A stretch of 64,000 bases of DNA. Source: Bacteroidales bacterium. Lineage in GTDB: Bacteria; Bacteroidota; Bacteroidia; Bacteroidales; UBA932. A program made the position numbers and the translations under genes. Where the stretch lies: the NCBI GenBank assembly GCA_024693285.1, contig JAILLE010000047.1, positions 62,001 to 126,000 on the forward strand. Reading direction: 5' to 3'. This document shows, piece after piece, positions 19,139 through 29,464 of this stretch; position 1 is the first letter of the stretch; the number at the start of each line of letters is the position of its first letter. Under the pieces are notes generated by a model. It saw only the letters and a program-made list of their open reading frames with translations, did no database searches and had not been told where the DNA came from.

Positions 19139-20446
19139 ATGAGCTTGGTAGCGATAGTGGGACGGCCGAATGTCGGCAAGTCAACCCTTTTCAACCGCCT
19201 AGTGGGCATGCGTCAGGCGATAGTCGACGAGGTCGCCGGAGTCACGCGTGACCGCCACTACGGGAAATGTGACTGGAACGGGAAAGAATTCTCCGTGGTA
19301 GACACCGGCGGATGGACCAGCAAGTCGGATGATGTCTTCGAGGACGCCATCCGCAAACAAGTTGTGATAGCGATAGAGGAAGCCGACCTTATCCTTTTCA
19401 TGGTCGAGGCCGCTACCGGAATCACAGATTATGATGAGCAGATAGCTGACCTGCTGCGTCGCAGCGGGAAGCCCGTTGTCCTCTGCGTCAACAAGGTGGA
19501 CTCGGGAGAAAAGATGTATGACACTTACCAGTTCTACAGCCTGGGTCTGGGAGAGGTCTGGAGCATCTCCGCCGCCAACGGCAGCGGAACCGGAGACCTT
19601 CTGGACGAGATTTTGAGAATACTCCCGGAGGACACACAGGCCGAGGATGACCATCCGGAACTGCCGCACATCGCTATCGTCGGAAAGCCTAATGTCGGGA
19701 AATCGTCTCTGACCAACGCCTTGCTCGGCGAGGAAAGGAATATAGTCACGCCGGTGGCTGGTACCACAAGAGACTCTATCTCAACTCGTTACAACAAGTT
19801 CGGACACGATTTCATGCTCGTGGACACCGCCGGAATGAGGCGTAAGACCAAGGTCAACGAGGATCTTGAGTTCTATTCTGTCATGAGGGCCATCAGGGCT
19901 ATCGAGCACGCCGACGTCTGCATCCTGATGATTGACGCCAACGCCGGCATGGAGGCTCAGGACATGAGCATATTCAACCTGATTGTCCGTAACCGGAAGG
20001 GCTGCGTGCTTGTAGTCAACAAGTGGGATCTCTTCACGAAGGACAGCAATACGATGAAGGAATATACCAAGGCGCTTCGTGAGCGTATCGCGCCCTTCGA
20101 TGATGTCCCGATCATATTCACTTCCGTTATAAACAAACAGAGGATCATGGATGTGCTCGACGCCGCGGCGCATGTCTACGAGAATTTCTCCCGCAGGGTG
20201 CCCACCGCGAAGCTCAACGAGGCGCTCCTTCCTGAAATCGAGAATTATCCTCCTCCCGCATGGAAGGGGAAATACATCAAGATCAAATACATAACCCAGC
20301 TGCCCACAAAATTCCCGGCGTTCGCGTTCTTCTGCAATCTGCCGCAATATGTCAAGGCTCCTTATAAAAGATTCCTCGAGAACAAGATCAGAGAGCATTT
20401 CGACCTGTTGGGTTGCCCGGTTCAAATCTTCATCAGAGCCAAATAG
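19139..20446 (+). CDS. der: GTPase Der (EngA)
   Basis: Two GTPase domains: [17 protein letters not shown] and [35 protein letters not shown]-terminal KH domain. Confidence 0.95.
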   Translation: MSLVAIVGRPNVGKSTLFNRLVGMRQAIVDEVAGVTRDRHYGKCDWNGKEFSVVDTGGWTSKSDDVFEDAIRKQVVIAIEEADLILFMVEAATGITDYDEQIADLLRRSGKPVVLCVNKVDSGEKMYDTYQFYSLGLGEVWSISAANGSGTGDLLDEILRILPEDTQAEDDHPELPHIAIVGKPNVGKSSLTNALLGEERNIVTPVAGTTRDSISTRYNKFGHDFMLVDTAGMRRKTKVNEDLEFYSVMRAIRAIEHADVCILMIDANAGMEAQDMSIFNLIVRNRKGCVLVVNKWDLFTKDSNTMKEYTKALRERIAPFDDVPIIFTSVINKQRIMDVLDAAAHVYENFSRRVPTAKLNEALLPEIENYPPPAWKGKYIKIKYITQLPTKFPAFAFFCNLPQYVKAPYKRFLENKIREHFDLLGCPVQIFIRAK

Positions 20447-20448
20447 CC

Positions 20449-21249
20449 ATGGAAGAATCTGAAGTCAAAAATAATAAAACCGGTATTTTAGGAAACTGGA
20501 TAGTCAGGAACCTGCTTGGCGCCGTGATCTTTTTCGCGGTGCTGGTGATCGGGGCGACTATAGTCCTAAGCATCGTGACCCATCACGGCCAGAGCATCGA
20601 GGTCCCTGACCTGACCAGCATGAGCGTTCAAGACGCCTCCAAGGAAGCCTCCAGGAATCACCTTCGGGTCGAGGTTACTGACTCCATCTATGTCCGCAGA
20701 ATGGAGAAAGGCGCTGTCTACAGCCAGAACCCCAAAGCAGGGTCTCTGGTCAAGAAAGGCCGCCGTATCATGCTGACGATCAACGCCAAACACGCCAAGA
20801 AAGTGAGCATGCCCAATCTTGTCGGATATTCAATGAGACAAGCCAAGGCAGAGCTCAACTCCCGCGGTTTGGCTCTCGGGAAACTCATCTATGTCAATGA
20901 CATAGCCACTAACAACGTGCTCCGCCAAATCTACCGCAACCGGGAGATAAGGCCTGGGGTACAGATCGAGACCGGCTCAGCGATAGATCTACAGGTCGGA
21001 CTCAATCCGTCCGACAACATGACTTATGTCCCTAACGTGAAGGGAATGAAATATATGAGGGCTGTCGACGCTATCCATGACAACTCCCTTAATATAGGCA
21101 GAGTCGTGTTTGACAAGACGGTTAAGAACTATACCGACTCGCTCAACGCCACTGTTTACAAGCAGACTCCCGCCGCCTCGAAGAGTCCTATCCTGATGGG
21201 CTCTGATGTCACTATCCAGCTTTCCCTGGACATCAAGGAAAACTACTAG
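20449..21249 (+). CDS. Membrane-anchored PASTA-domain protein (no kinase domain)
   Basis: N-terminal TM then PASTA-type repeats (VPDLTSMSVQDASKEAS.., MPNLVGYSMRQAKAELNSRGLALG.., VPNVKGMKYMRAVDAIHD..). Confidence 0.85.
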   Translation: MEESEVKNNKTGILGNWIVRNLLGAVIFFAVLVIGATIVLSIVTHHGQSIEVPDLTSMSVQDASKEASRNHLRVEVTDSIYVRRMEKGAVYSQNPKAGSLVKKGRRIMLTINAKHAKKVSMPNLVGYSMRQAKAELNSRGLALGKLIYVNDIATNNVLRQIYRNREIRPGVQIETGSAIDLQVGLNPSDNMTYVPNVKGMKYMRAVDAIHDNSLNIGRVVFDKTVKNYTDSLNATVYKQTPAASKSPILMGSDVTIQLSLDIKENY

Positions 21250-21251
21250 CC

Positions 21252-22343
21252 GTGGATAAGGACCTCCCGATTATCGATCCAGAGGAAACTGATCTCCTTG
21301 AAGACGGAGAACAGGGGATGTTCGAGCATTTCCGGCTCAACGTCGATCCAGGCCAGACCCCCATGCGAGTGGACAAATTCATGGCCACCCACCTGGAGGA
21401 TACCTCCCGCCACAGGGTCCAATGCGCCATTAAGGAGGGCTATGTCCGTGTGGGTGAGAAGGTCGCCAAGGCGAACCTTATCGTAAGACCGGGAGATGTC
21501 ATACGGTTCATGATGCCATACCGGCGCAGGGGAACCGAGATTCTCCCAGAAGATATTCCGCTTGACATAGTTTACGAGGATAATGATCTTCTGGTTGTTA
21601 ACAAACCGGCCGGGATGGTCGTCCACCCGGGACACGGCAATTACAACGGCACGCTGGTCAACGCTTTGGCATTTCATCTGGGAATAGACCCTTCGACTCA
21701 GCCCAAGGACCAGGAAGACGAGCGTATGGGCATTTTGGTCCATAGGATCGACAAGGACACGTCCGGTCTTTTGGTCGTGGCCAAGAATGACGAGACACAA
21801 ATGAACCTTGCCAAGCAATTCTTCGAGCACAGTATCGAGAGGCTTTATGTGGCGGTCGTTTGGGGCAACATAAAGGAAGACGAAGGCACTATCAACGGAG
21901 CCATAGGGAGGGATCCTAACGACAGGCTCAGGTTCAAGGTCTATCCGGAAGATGACGAAAGAGCGAAACATGCGGTCACACACTTCAAAGTCCTTGAGAG
22001 ATTCGGCTATGTGACAGTCGTGCAGTGCCGCCTCGAGACCGGGAGGACCCATCAGATCCGGGTACATATGAGCCACATCGGTCACCCTTTGTTCAATGAC
22101 GAGCGCTATGGTGGGTCGGATATCAAGAAAGGCACGATTTACGCCAAATACCGCCTGTTCATCCAGAACTGTTTTGAATTATGCCCCAGACAGGCTTTAC
22201 ACGCCAAGACTCTAGGTTTCGTCCATCCCTCGACGAAGGAGATAATGCGATTCGACTCCATAATCCCTGAGGACATGGAGTCGATGATCGCCAAATGGCG
22301 TAAATACGTTTCTTTTACATCGGAGGACGACCGCCGCCCATAG
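21252..22343 (+). CDS. rluD: RluD-family pseudouridine synthase
   Basis: MRVDKFMATHLEDTSRHRVQCAIKEGYVRV (S4) and GILVHRIDKDTSGLLVVAKN; GRTHQIRVHMSHIGHPLFNDERYGG; GTG start. Confidence 0.9.
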   Translation: MDKDLPIIDPEETDLLEDGEQGMFEHFRLNVDPGQTPMRVDKFMATHLEDTSRHRVQCAIKEGYVRVGEKVAKANLIVRPGDVIRFMMPYRRRGTEILPEDIPLDIVYEDNDLLVVNKPAGMVVHPGHGNYNGTLVNALAFHLGIDPSTQPKDQEDERMGILVHRIDKDTSGLLVVAKNDETQMNLAKQFFEHSIERLYVAVVWGNIKEDEGTINGAIGRDPNDRLRFKVYPEDDERAKHAVTHFKVLERFGYVTVVQCRLETGRTHQIRVHMSHIGHPLFNDERYGGSDIKKGTIYAKYRLFIQNCFELCPRQALHAKTLGFVHPSTKEIMRFDSIIPEDMESMIAKWRKYVSFTSEDDRRP

Positions 22344-25300
22344 GCGGGCCGCCGAAACCACCACCTCCAGGGCCTCCAGGACCGCCTCCACGGCCACCAG
22401 GGCCACCGCCCATCCTCATTCCTCCCCTACCATTACGGCCCCCGAAGGTTCCGAAACGATAGGTCAAAGCGACTATGACATAACGGCCGAGCGTGTTGCT
22501 CCAGCTCTCGGTGATGACACCGTTCCTCTCGTTCACACCGATAGTCCTAGCCTGGTCGAGAAGGTCGTAAGCCCTCAATGCGAGAGTCACCCGGTTCTTG
22601 AACAGGAGTTTCTGGATGTCAAGGTTGACAATCATAGTGGGATCGGTACTCTGGGCGTAATTCAAGTACCAGTTGTAATTGGCATCAGCCTTGAAAGTCA
22701 GGCCAGCCGAGGACAATGTCCAGTTGAAAGAACCGTTGAGACTGTTGGTCCATGTCTCGGTGTTCTGAGAGCCTACCACTGTAGGGTTATCCTTGTTTAT
22801 GGAATAAGTGATATGCCTGTACACTGTACCACCTCCGGCCGTGATCTCTAGGTTATCGCTGCGATAAGTGAGCCTGAGCCTTTGGTTATAAGAGAAATTG
22901 CGGGTCACATTCTCCTTGAAGATATTGGCTTTGGCGGGATCCGGATAATCGGCGAGGAATTCCTTGTATTTTGTGAAGACCCCTTCCTCGTTACGGTACT
23001 TGTCCATGTTTATACCCTTCTCGGCATCCGCGTAAGATGTGGACTGGTCATAGTTGAAGTTACTCATGGAGAAGACCGAGAAGTTAGACTTGGCGATCGG
23101 AGAGTTGAAGAATATCCTGGCGCCGCCATTATACGAGTTAGGACCGTTGTAAGGAATGGAATAGGACCTGTTCCTGCTGTCACGAAGAACTCCGGTCACT
23201 ATCGGACTCTGGACCATCCCGCCATTCAGGTTGATAGTGAAAGACGTGAATGTCTGACGATTGGTCATCCTGAACTCGGTATTGACGTTATGGTTGAAAT
23301 AAGGGGTCAAACCCGGGTTACCGCTGGAAATCTGATTAGGATTCGAGTTGTCCGGGACACGCATCAACTGAGTGGTGGAAGGCTGCCGGGACTGACCGCG
23401 GTAGAATATCCTCATGTTGGTGGTCTCACCCATGTCGTACCAGAACATCGCGGAAGGAGCGATATTGAACACGGTCGTGTCGTATACTTCCTTGTTGGTC
23501 TCGTTGTGCATATGGTTGGGCATGACAGAGAATCCCAACTGGGCGTGCACCTTGTCCTTCTGATACTGGAGATCGACACCAGCGCTTTGGTTCACGTTCC
23601 TGTTCAGGATGTTGCTGGAATAAGTCTCGTTCCTGGACTCGCCTACGGGATCATAGACCAGGGACTTCTCACCGATCACATTAGACCCGCTGTCATAAGC
23701 ATCCTTTGTAGACTTATTCTTGCTCCAATTGTAGCTATAGTTTCCGGAAGCGTAGAACCCGCCTCCGAGGGGTTCGGTGTAGACAAGCCTTCCGGAAAGG
23801 GAAGCGCTATTGGATACCTGGTCAATCCTCTGGTTGACTATTGACTGCATATCCCCTTCCTTGGTGTTCCAACTGTTGGTCAGGGACTGGTTGAAGCCAT
23901 TCATCTGGTTATGGCTGATGTTATAGTTGGCGTTGAAGGACAGGGTCCTTCCAGGCATCCCGAGACGCTGGCGGAAGAGGAAGAATCCGTTCGTCTGCCA
24001 GTTCTTGTTGTCTCCGGTGTTGTTCGAGAAACCATCACTGCTGTTCGTCAGCACGTTACCGCTATTGTACCTCTCCGTTGACTGATCCTGGAACTGGCGA
24101 TAGTTCCCGGTACCGAAGTTGATCTGTGGCTGGAAAAGGATGGAAGTGTTCTCGCTGAACTTATGCTCAAGGCGCATCCCGAAACGATGACCATATGAGT
24201 TGTTATTGCTGATTCCGGGCTCATCGATACCATTGCGGGTGATCATGTAGTCGCCGTTTGTGAACGATCTGTCGGTCTGGACGCTCCTTGAAAGGACACC
24301 CCGCTGGGATTGGTTGTAGACATAGTTGCCGCCAACGTTCATCTTGTCATCAAACAGATCCCAGGCCCCGTTAAGACCGGTCATCCATGACTTATTGATA
24401 CCGCTGCCGCCGCCGAAGCCGCCGCCTCCGCCGCCACGCATTCCGCCGCCTCCGCCGAAGCCGCCGCCTCCCATCATGTTACCCATCATTCCTCCGGAGA
24501 TGTCATTGGAACCTCGATTATTGGTGTTGTTGCCGTTGAAGATGAAGCTTATGTTGCTTTTCTCGGTGAACCTGCCCACAAAAGCGCCGGACTGATAACG
24601 AATGTCATCGTTCGTGCCCAAATCGCTTGAAGACTTCGGGAAATCCTTTCCGGCACCTGCGGAGAAGTTTCCGACCAGACCGTTCATCATTCCCTTCTTG
24701 ACGGAAAGATCGATAATCTGTTCTTCGTTTCCATCATCAATACCAGTGAATTCCGCCTGCTCGGACTTCTTGCGGACAACCTTGATCTTCTCGACCATTT
24801 TGGCCGGAAGGTTCTGGGTGGCTATCTGGGGATCATCCAGGAAGAAAGTCTTACCTCCGATGGTAATCTTGGAAATAGACTCACCGTTGGCTGTGACAGT
24901 TCCGTCATCTCCAACCTCAATACCAGGGAGCTTCTTCAACAAGTCGATAAGCATGTCATTCTCAGTCGTCTTGAAAGAAGAAGCGTTATACTCTACAGTG
25001 TCTTTCTTTATTATAATGGGATTACCTGTGGCTGACACGCTAGCGGCGTCGAGGACCTGCTTATCCTCTTCCATCTTTATGGTACCGAGATCCAGGAAAT
25101 TCTTGACCTCGATATCTTGAGTGTGCTCTTTATAACCAAGGAGCTCAGCCTTGAAGACATATTTCCCGTGGGAGACCTTCTCGATTGTGACTGTTCCGTC
25201 CGAGGAACTCAGCGCATATTTATAAGGCTTTGAACTGCCATGCTTTGAGATGGAGACAGTGGCGAAAGGCACAGGCTCACCATTATCATCCTTGAGAACA

Positions 25301-25389
25301 GCCTTGACTGTGCTGCTGCTCTGCGCTGAAGCGACTCCAATAACCGACATCACACCGATCAGGGCCGCTATAATCTTTTTAAAAACCAT
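22315..25389 (-). CDS. Outer-membrane beta-barrel (TonB-dependent receptor-like, OMP_b-brl_3) protein with Gly/Met-rich segments
   Basis: Signal peptide, CarboxypepD_reg-like N-term, plug-like region, long barrel; internal GGMMGNMMGGGGFGGGGGMRGGGGGGFGGGSG; C-terminal GGRNGRGGMRMGGGPGGRGGGPGGPGGGGFGGPPMGGGRPPM. Confidence 0.85.
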   Translation of the reverse strand: MVFKKIIAALIGVMSVIGVASAQSSSTVKAVLKDDNGEPVPFATVSISKHGSSKPYKYALSSSDGTVTIEKVSHGKYVFKAELLGYKEHTQDIEVKNFLDLGTIKMEEDKQVLDAASVSATGNPIIIKKDTVEYNASSFKTTENDMLIDLLKKLPGIEVGDDGTVTANGESISKITIGGKTFFLDDPQIATQNLPAKMVEKIKVVRKKSEQAEFTGIDDGNEEQIIDLSVKKGMMNGLVGNFSAGAGKDFPKSSSDLGTNDDIRYQSGAFVGRFTEKSNISFIFNGNNTNNRGSNDISGGMMGNMMGGGGFGGGGGMRGGGGGGFGGGSGINKSWMTGLNGAWDLFDDKMNVGGNYVYNQSQRGVLSRSVQTDRSFTNGDYMITRNGIDEPGISNNNSYGHRFGMRLEHKFSENTSILFQPQINFGTGNYRQFQDQSTERYNSGNVLTNSSDGFSNNTGDNKNWQTNGFFLFRQRLGMPGRTLSFNANYNISHNQMNGFNQSLTNSWNTKEGDMQSIVNQRIDQVSNSASLSGRLVYTEPLGGGFYASGNYSYNWSKNKSTKDAYDSGSNVIGEKSLVYDPVGESRNETYSSNILNRNVNQSAGVDLQYQKDKVHAQLGFSVMPNHMHNETNKEVYDTTVFNIAPSAMFWYDMGETTNMRIFYRGQSRQPSTTQLMRVPDNSNPNQISSGNPGLTPYFNHNVNTEFRMTNRQTFTSFTINLNGGMVQSPIVTGVLRDSRNRSYSIPYNGPNSYNGGARIFFNSPIAKSNFSVFSMSNFNYDQSTSYADAEKGINMDKYRNEEGVFTKYKEFLADYPDPAKANIFKENVTRNFSYNQRLRLTYRSDNLEITAGGGTVYRHITYSINKDNPTVVGSQNTETWTNSLNGSFNWTLSSAGLTFKADANYNWYLNYAQSTDPTMIVNLDIQKLLFKNRVTLALRAYDLLDQARTIGVNERNGVITESWSNTLGRYVIVALTYRFGTFGGRNGRGGMRMGGGPGGRGGGPGGPGGGGFGGPPMGGGRPPM

Positions 25390-25473
25390 ATAAACTATTT
25401 AATTCAAACACTATTTTGACAGGAATAGTGCCCTCCGGTTTAATTCCAGAGCAAAAAAAGAAAAACGAACAAG

Positions 25474-26028
25474 TCATTTGACCCTGTCAGGATTCGCTTG
25501 AATGAATTTCTCCCAACTTGAGGAGGACTTGACTTTAGCAAGCGGACTGGAAGTGGAATAATAATGACAAAGAGCAATAGCAAGAGCGTCAGTGGCGTCC
25601 AGATGCTCAGCCTTGATCTCGACATCAAGGGTTTTCCGGATCATCATCTCCACCTGCTCCTTGGATGCGGCTCCGTTGCCGGTGATGGCCTGTTTGGCTT
25701 CTCTCGGAGCATATTCATGAACCACTTCTATCCCCTGCTCCATAGCAGCTATCATGGCCGCCCCCTGCGCTCTGCCGAGCTTCAGGACAACCTGGGCATT
25801 CTTCCCGTAGAAAGGCGACTCAAGAGCCATCTCCGTACCATGGTAAGTCTTGCATACCTCACTCACGGTATCATAAATCTGACGTAACTTGGAATAGGCA
25901 TCCTTTTCCTTGCGGATATCCAGGACGCCCATATCCACGAAAAACGGCTTTCCCTCCACGACATCGATTACCCCGAAACCAAGCAAGTTGGTTCCGGGGT
26001 CGATGCCGATTATAGTCCGTTTCTCCAT
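25474..26028 (-). CDS. ruvC: Crossover junction endodeoxyribonuclease RuvC
   Basis: IIGIDPGTNLLGFGVID; ALESPFYGKNAQVVLKLGRAQGAAM; HLDATDALAIALCH. Confidence 0.93.
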   Translation of the reverse strand: MEKRTIIGIDPGTNLLGFGVIDVVEGKPFFVDMGVLDIRKEKDAYSKLRQIYDTVSEVCKTYHGTEMALESPFYGKNAQVVLKLGRAQGAAMIAAMEQGIEVVHEYAPREAKQAITGNGAASKEQVEMMIRKTLDVEIKAEHLDATDALAIALCHYYSTSSPLAKVKSSSSWEKFIQANPDRVK

Positions 26029-26043
26029 CAGTACGAAGGAAAA

Positions 26044-27315
26044 CTAGCAGATCTTGTCAAAGCCGGTGTAAGGACGCAAGACTTCGGGAATATTGACTCC
26101 GTCTTCAGTCTCGTTGTCCTCAAGCAAGGCGGCCACAACCCTCGGAAGGGCGAGAGAACTACCGTTGAGTGTATGGCAGAGCTGAATCTTGCCATCCTCG
26201 TCACGGTAACGCAGATGAAGCCTGTTAGACTGGTAAGTCTCGAAGTTGGACACCGATGAAATCTCAAGCCAACGTCCCTGGGCGGCTGACCAAAGCTCAA
26301 AATCGTAGGTGATAGCCGAGGTGAAACTCATGTCCCCGCCACAAAGGCGAAGGATCCTGTACTTGAGTCCAAGGCTGTTCACGAGCCTCTCGACATGGGC
26401 GACCATCTCATCCAAAGCGGCATAAGAATTCTCAGGTTTCTCGACCCTGACGATCTCGACTTTGTCAAACTGGTGCAGACGGTTGAGTCCCCTGACATCC
26501 TTCCCGTAAGATCCGGCCTCGCGGCGGAAACAGGGAGTGTAGGCTGTGAGCTTCTGCGGAACCTGCTCATTCTCAAGGATAACATCCCTGAAAATGTTGG
26601 TCACGGGGACCTCGGCGGTCGGGACAAGATAGAAGTCATCAAGGCCGACATAATACATCTGGGACTCCTTGTCAGGAAGCTGGCCGGTGCCGAAGCCGGA
26701 GGCGGCGTTCACAACCACCGGAGGCTCGACCTCCTTGTAACCGGCGGCCGTGTTGAAATCAAGGAAATAATTGATCAGAGCCCTCTGGAGCTTCGCACCT
26801 TTACCTTTATAGACAGGGAATCCGGCACCGGTGATCTTCACACCGAGGTCGAAATCGATGATGTCATATTTCTTGGCGAGTTCCCAGTGAGGCAGGGCAT
26901 CCTGCGGCAGATGCACCTCAGGGCCTCCCATCTTGACAATCTGGTTGTCCTCGGCGCCTTTGCCGGGAATGACAAGGTCGCAAGGAATATTCGGAAGCAG
27001 AACGATGGTCTCGTCCAACTCTTTGTTGTTGGCATCAGCCTTCGCAAGAAGTTCGGAGGACTTGTTCTTCAACGCGGCCACTTCCCTCTTCACTTCCTCT
27101 GCCTCTTCCCTCTGACCTTCCTTCATGAGACCTCCGATCTTGGCGGAGAGTTTCTTCTGTTCTGCGAGCAGGGCATCGCTCTCAGTCTGGAGAGCCCTAC
27201 GGTTGGAATCCAGCTCGAGAACTTTACCAACGATTTCCCTGGCGTCGAAATTCTTGATCGCCAATTTCGCTATCACGCGCTCCGGATCATCACGGAGCAT
27301 CTTAAGTGTCAGCAT
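26044..27315 (-). CDS. serS: Serine--tRNA ligase
   Basis: MLTLKMLRDDPERVIAKLAIKNFDA; N-terminal coiled coil; TAEVPVTNIFRD, PCFRREAGSYGKDVRGLNRLHQFDKVE, NGSSLALPRVVAALLE. Confidence 0.95.
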   Translation of the reverse strand: MLTLKMLRDDPERVIAKLAIKNFDAREIVGKVLELDSNRRALQTESDALLAEQKKLSAKIGGLMKEGQREEAEEVKREVAALKNKSSELLAKADANNKELDETIVLLPNIPCDLVIPGKGAEDNQIVKMGGPEVHLPQDALPHWELAKKYDIIDFDLGVKITGAGFPVYKGKGAKLQRALINYFLDFNTAAGYKEVEPPVVVNAASGFGTGQLPDKESQMYYVGLDDFYLVPTAEVPVTNIFRDVILENEQVPQKLTAYTPCFRREAGSYGKDVRGLNRLHQFDKVEIVRVEKPENSYAALDEMVAHVERLVNSLGLKYRILRLCGGDMSFTSAITYDFELWSAAQGRWLEISSVSNFETYQSNRLHLRYRDEDGKIQLCHTLNGSSLALPRVVAALLEDNETEDGVNIPEVLRPYTGFDKIC

Positions 27316-27343
27316 ATTCTTTTATCTAATTGATCTTTCAAAT

Positions 27344-27388
27344 AAAAAAAGAGGACCTATTCGATAACTCGAAGCCAGTCCTCTTTTC
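27344..27388 (-). terminator. Terminator downstream of rpmA
   Basis: Minus strand: aaaagaggac ... gtcctctttttt stem-loop with T run, between rpmA stop and serS start. Confidence 0.65.
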
Positions 27389-27407
27389 TTCTATCAATCC
27401 TCCGAGT

Positions 27408-27668
27408 CTAGTTCTCAAAAGGGATAACCGAGACGTAGGATTTGTCTTCCTTCTTCTTGGTGAACTTGACAGTTCCGTCCACGAGAGCGTAAAGAGTGTG
27501 GTCCTTGCCCATTCCGACATTCTTGTCAGGATTGTGGACAGTGCCCCTCTGCCTTACGATGATGTTACCGGCCTTCACGACCTCACCGCCGAATTTCTTG
27601 AGACCAAGCCTTTTGGACTGAGACTCACGGCCGTTCTTCGAACTTGATTGTCCTTTCTTGTGTGCCAT
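27408..27668 (-). CDS. rpmA: 50S ribosomal protein L27
   Basis: [62 protein letters not shown]. Confidence 0.97.
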   Translation of the reverse strand: MAHKKGQSSSKNGRESQSKRLGLKKFGGEVVKAGNIIVRQRGTVHNPDKNVGMGKDHTLYALVDGTVKFTKKKEDKSYVSVIPFEN

Positions 27669-27686
27669 AATCTGATGATTTTGAAA

Positions 27687-28007
27687 TTAAGCGATAGCGT
27701 CGATGCGGATCTTGGAAAGCTTCTGGCGATGGCCATTGAGCTTCTGGAAGCCCTTGCGACGGATCTTCTTGAATACGAGCACCTTGTCAGCCTTCGCCTC
27801 GTCATCGAGAACGGTGGCCTTCACGACGGCACCCTGAACGTAAGGATTACCGAGCTGGATCTGCCCTTCGGAGTCAATCAGCAGGACCTTGTCGAATTCC
27901 ACGGACTCATCCTTCGCTGCCGCAAGGCGGTTCACGAAGATCTCGTTACCGGCTTCAACCTTGAACTGCTGGCCTGCAATGTCAACAATTGCGTACATAA
28001 AAAACAA
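27687..28007 (-). CDS. rplU: 50S ribosomal protein L21
   Basis: MYAIVDIAGQQFKVEAGNEIFVNRL...RRKGFQKLNGHRQKLSKIRIDAI; true start may be one to a few codons inside the ORF. Confidence 0.95.
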   Translation of the reverse strand: MFFMYAIVDIAGQQFKVEAGNEIFVNRLAAAKDESVEFDKVLLIDSEGQIQLGNPYVQGAVVKATVLDDEAKADKVLVFKKIRRKGFQKLNGHRQKLSKIRIDAIA

Positions 28008-28084
28008 AACTTATTTAAGTTTCAGCCTGAGGCGCATACGACCCTGCGTACGTCTTCCGGAGCCTCCGGGCCATAAATGGACGG

Positions 28085-28115
28085 CAAAATTAGCAAATTC
28101 CTCGAATCTTACAAA
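28085..28115 (-). promoter_or_regulatory. Promoter of rplU-rpmA (Bacteroidota -33 TTG / -7 TAATTTTG)
   Basis: Minus strand TTTTG-taagattcgaggaatttgc-TAATTTTG, 19-nt spacing, about 75 nt upstream of rplU. Confidence 0.55.
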
Positions 28116-28127
28116 ATTTTCCCGCAA

Positions 28128-29441
28128 TTATTTGATGTACAAGTTCAAAAGAGTCTCATAGAGTTCTTGCTGCCCGCTCTTCTGGGCAGGCTCGTCATGA
28201 GTCTTGGCATATTCCACGAGCTCCTCGAGGGACATCTTACCCTCCTCAAACTTCTTTCCCTCTCCTTCGTCAAAAGAAGCGTAACGTTTCTCGACCATTC
28301 CAGGGATAGGAGACTCCTCGACAATAGCCGCGGCGGCAAGCAAGGCCCTGGCCATGGCGTCCATTCCGCAGATGTGAGCGATAAAAATGTCCTGAGGATC
28401 AGTCGAGTTACGACGAAGCTTGGCGTCGAAGTTGGAACCGCCATTGCCGAGACCTCCATTCCTGATAATCTGGAGCATCGCCTGAGTCAGGTCGAAAAGA
28501 TCAACCGGGAACTGGTCAGTGTCCCATCCGTTCTGATAATCTCCCCTGTTGGCATCGATAGAGCCAAGGAGGCCGTTATCCACAGCGACCGCCAACTCAT
28601 GCTCGAAGGTGTGGCCAGCCAATGTGGCGTGGTTGACCTCGATATTGACCTTGAAGTCCTTGTCCAAGCCATGCGCGCGAAGGAAGCCGATTACGGTCTC
28701 TGTGTCCACATCGTACTGATGCTTAGTAGGTTCCATCGGTTTCGGCTCGATTAGGAATGTGCCGGTGAAACCATTGGCACGAGCATAGTCACGAGCCGCC
28801 TTGAGCATATTGGCGAGATGGTCTTTCTCTCTCTGCATCTGGGTGTTGAGAAGCGAGGTGTAACCTTCGCGGCCTCCCCAGAACACATAGTTGGTTCCAC
28901 CGAGCTTGATTGTGGCGTCAATAGCGTTCTTGATCTGAACAGCGGCACGGGCGACAACACCGAACTCAGGGTTAGTCGCGGCGCCGTTCATATACCTCTT
29001 ATGACCGAAGACATTGGCAGTACCCCAAAGGAGCTTGATGCCTGTCCCTTTCATCTTCTCAAGAGCGTAATCGGTGATCACCCTCATCCTTTCCTCATAT
29101 TCAGCGATAGTCGGAGCTTCTTCAACAAGATCCACATCATGGAAACAGAAGTACTTGATACCCAACTTCTCCATGATCTCGAATCCAGCGTCCATCTTAT
29201 CCTTTGCTCTTTGGATCGGGCAGTCAGCTTTATCCCACTCATACTCACGGGTCTGGCCTCCGAACTGGTCCCCACTCGCCTGTCCGAGAGTGTGCCACCA
29301 AGCCATGGCGAATTTCAACCAGTCTTCCATTCTCTTTCCGAGGACGATGCGATCGGGTTCATAATAGTGGAATGCCAAAGGGTTCTTGCCTTGAGGTCCC
29401 TCGAAGGGGATCTTTCCGATTTGCGGGAAATACTCTTTCAT
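28128..29441 (-). CDS. xylA: Xylose isomerase
   Basis: FWGGREGYTSLLNTQM, LIEPKPMEPTKHQYDVD, NIEVNHATLAGHTFEHEL, GSIDANRGDYQNGWDTDQFP. Confidence 0.97.
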   Translation of the reverse strand: MKEYFPQIGKIPFEGPQGKNPLAFHYYEPDRIVLGKRMEDWLKFAMAWWHTLGQASGDQFGGQTREYEWDKADCPIQRAKDKMDAGFEIMEKLGIKYFCFHDVDLVEEAPTIAEYEERMRVITDYALEKMKGTGIKLLWGTANVFGHKRYMNGAATNPEFGVVARAAVQIKNAIDATIKLGGTNYVFWGGREGYTSLLNTQMQREKDHLANMLKAARDYARANGFTGTFLIEPKPMEPTKHQYDVDTETVIGFLRAHGLDKDFKVNIEVNHATLAGHTFEHELAVAVDNGLLGSIDANRGDYQNGWDTDQFPVDLFDLTQAMLQIIRNGGLGNGGSNFDAKLRRNSTDPQDIFIAHICGMDAMARALLAAAAIVEESPIPGMVEKRYASFDEGEGKKFEEGKMSLEELVEYAKTHDEPAQKSGQQELYETLLNLYIK

Positions 29442-29464
29442 GATGCTTTTTTAGTTATTAATAA

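Noticed and set aside
19781-20425. 214-aa minus-strand ORF (also 18147..18827)
   Set aside because: Antisense to der and prs respectively; no domain signal.
22882-23844. 320-aa plus-strand ORF
   Set aside because: Antisense to the beta-barrel gene; composition typical of shadow ORFs.
26395-27333. 312-aa plus-strand ORF
   Set aside because: Antisense to serS, which has full family motifs.
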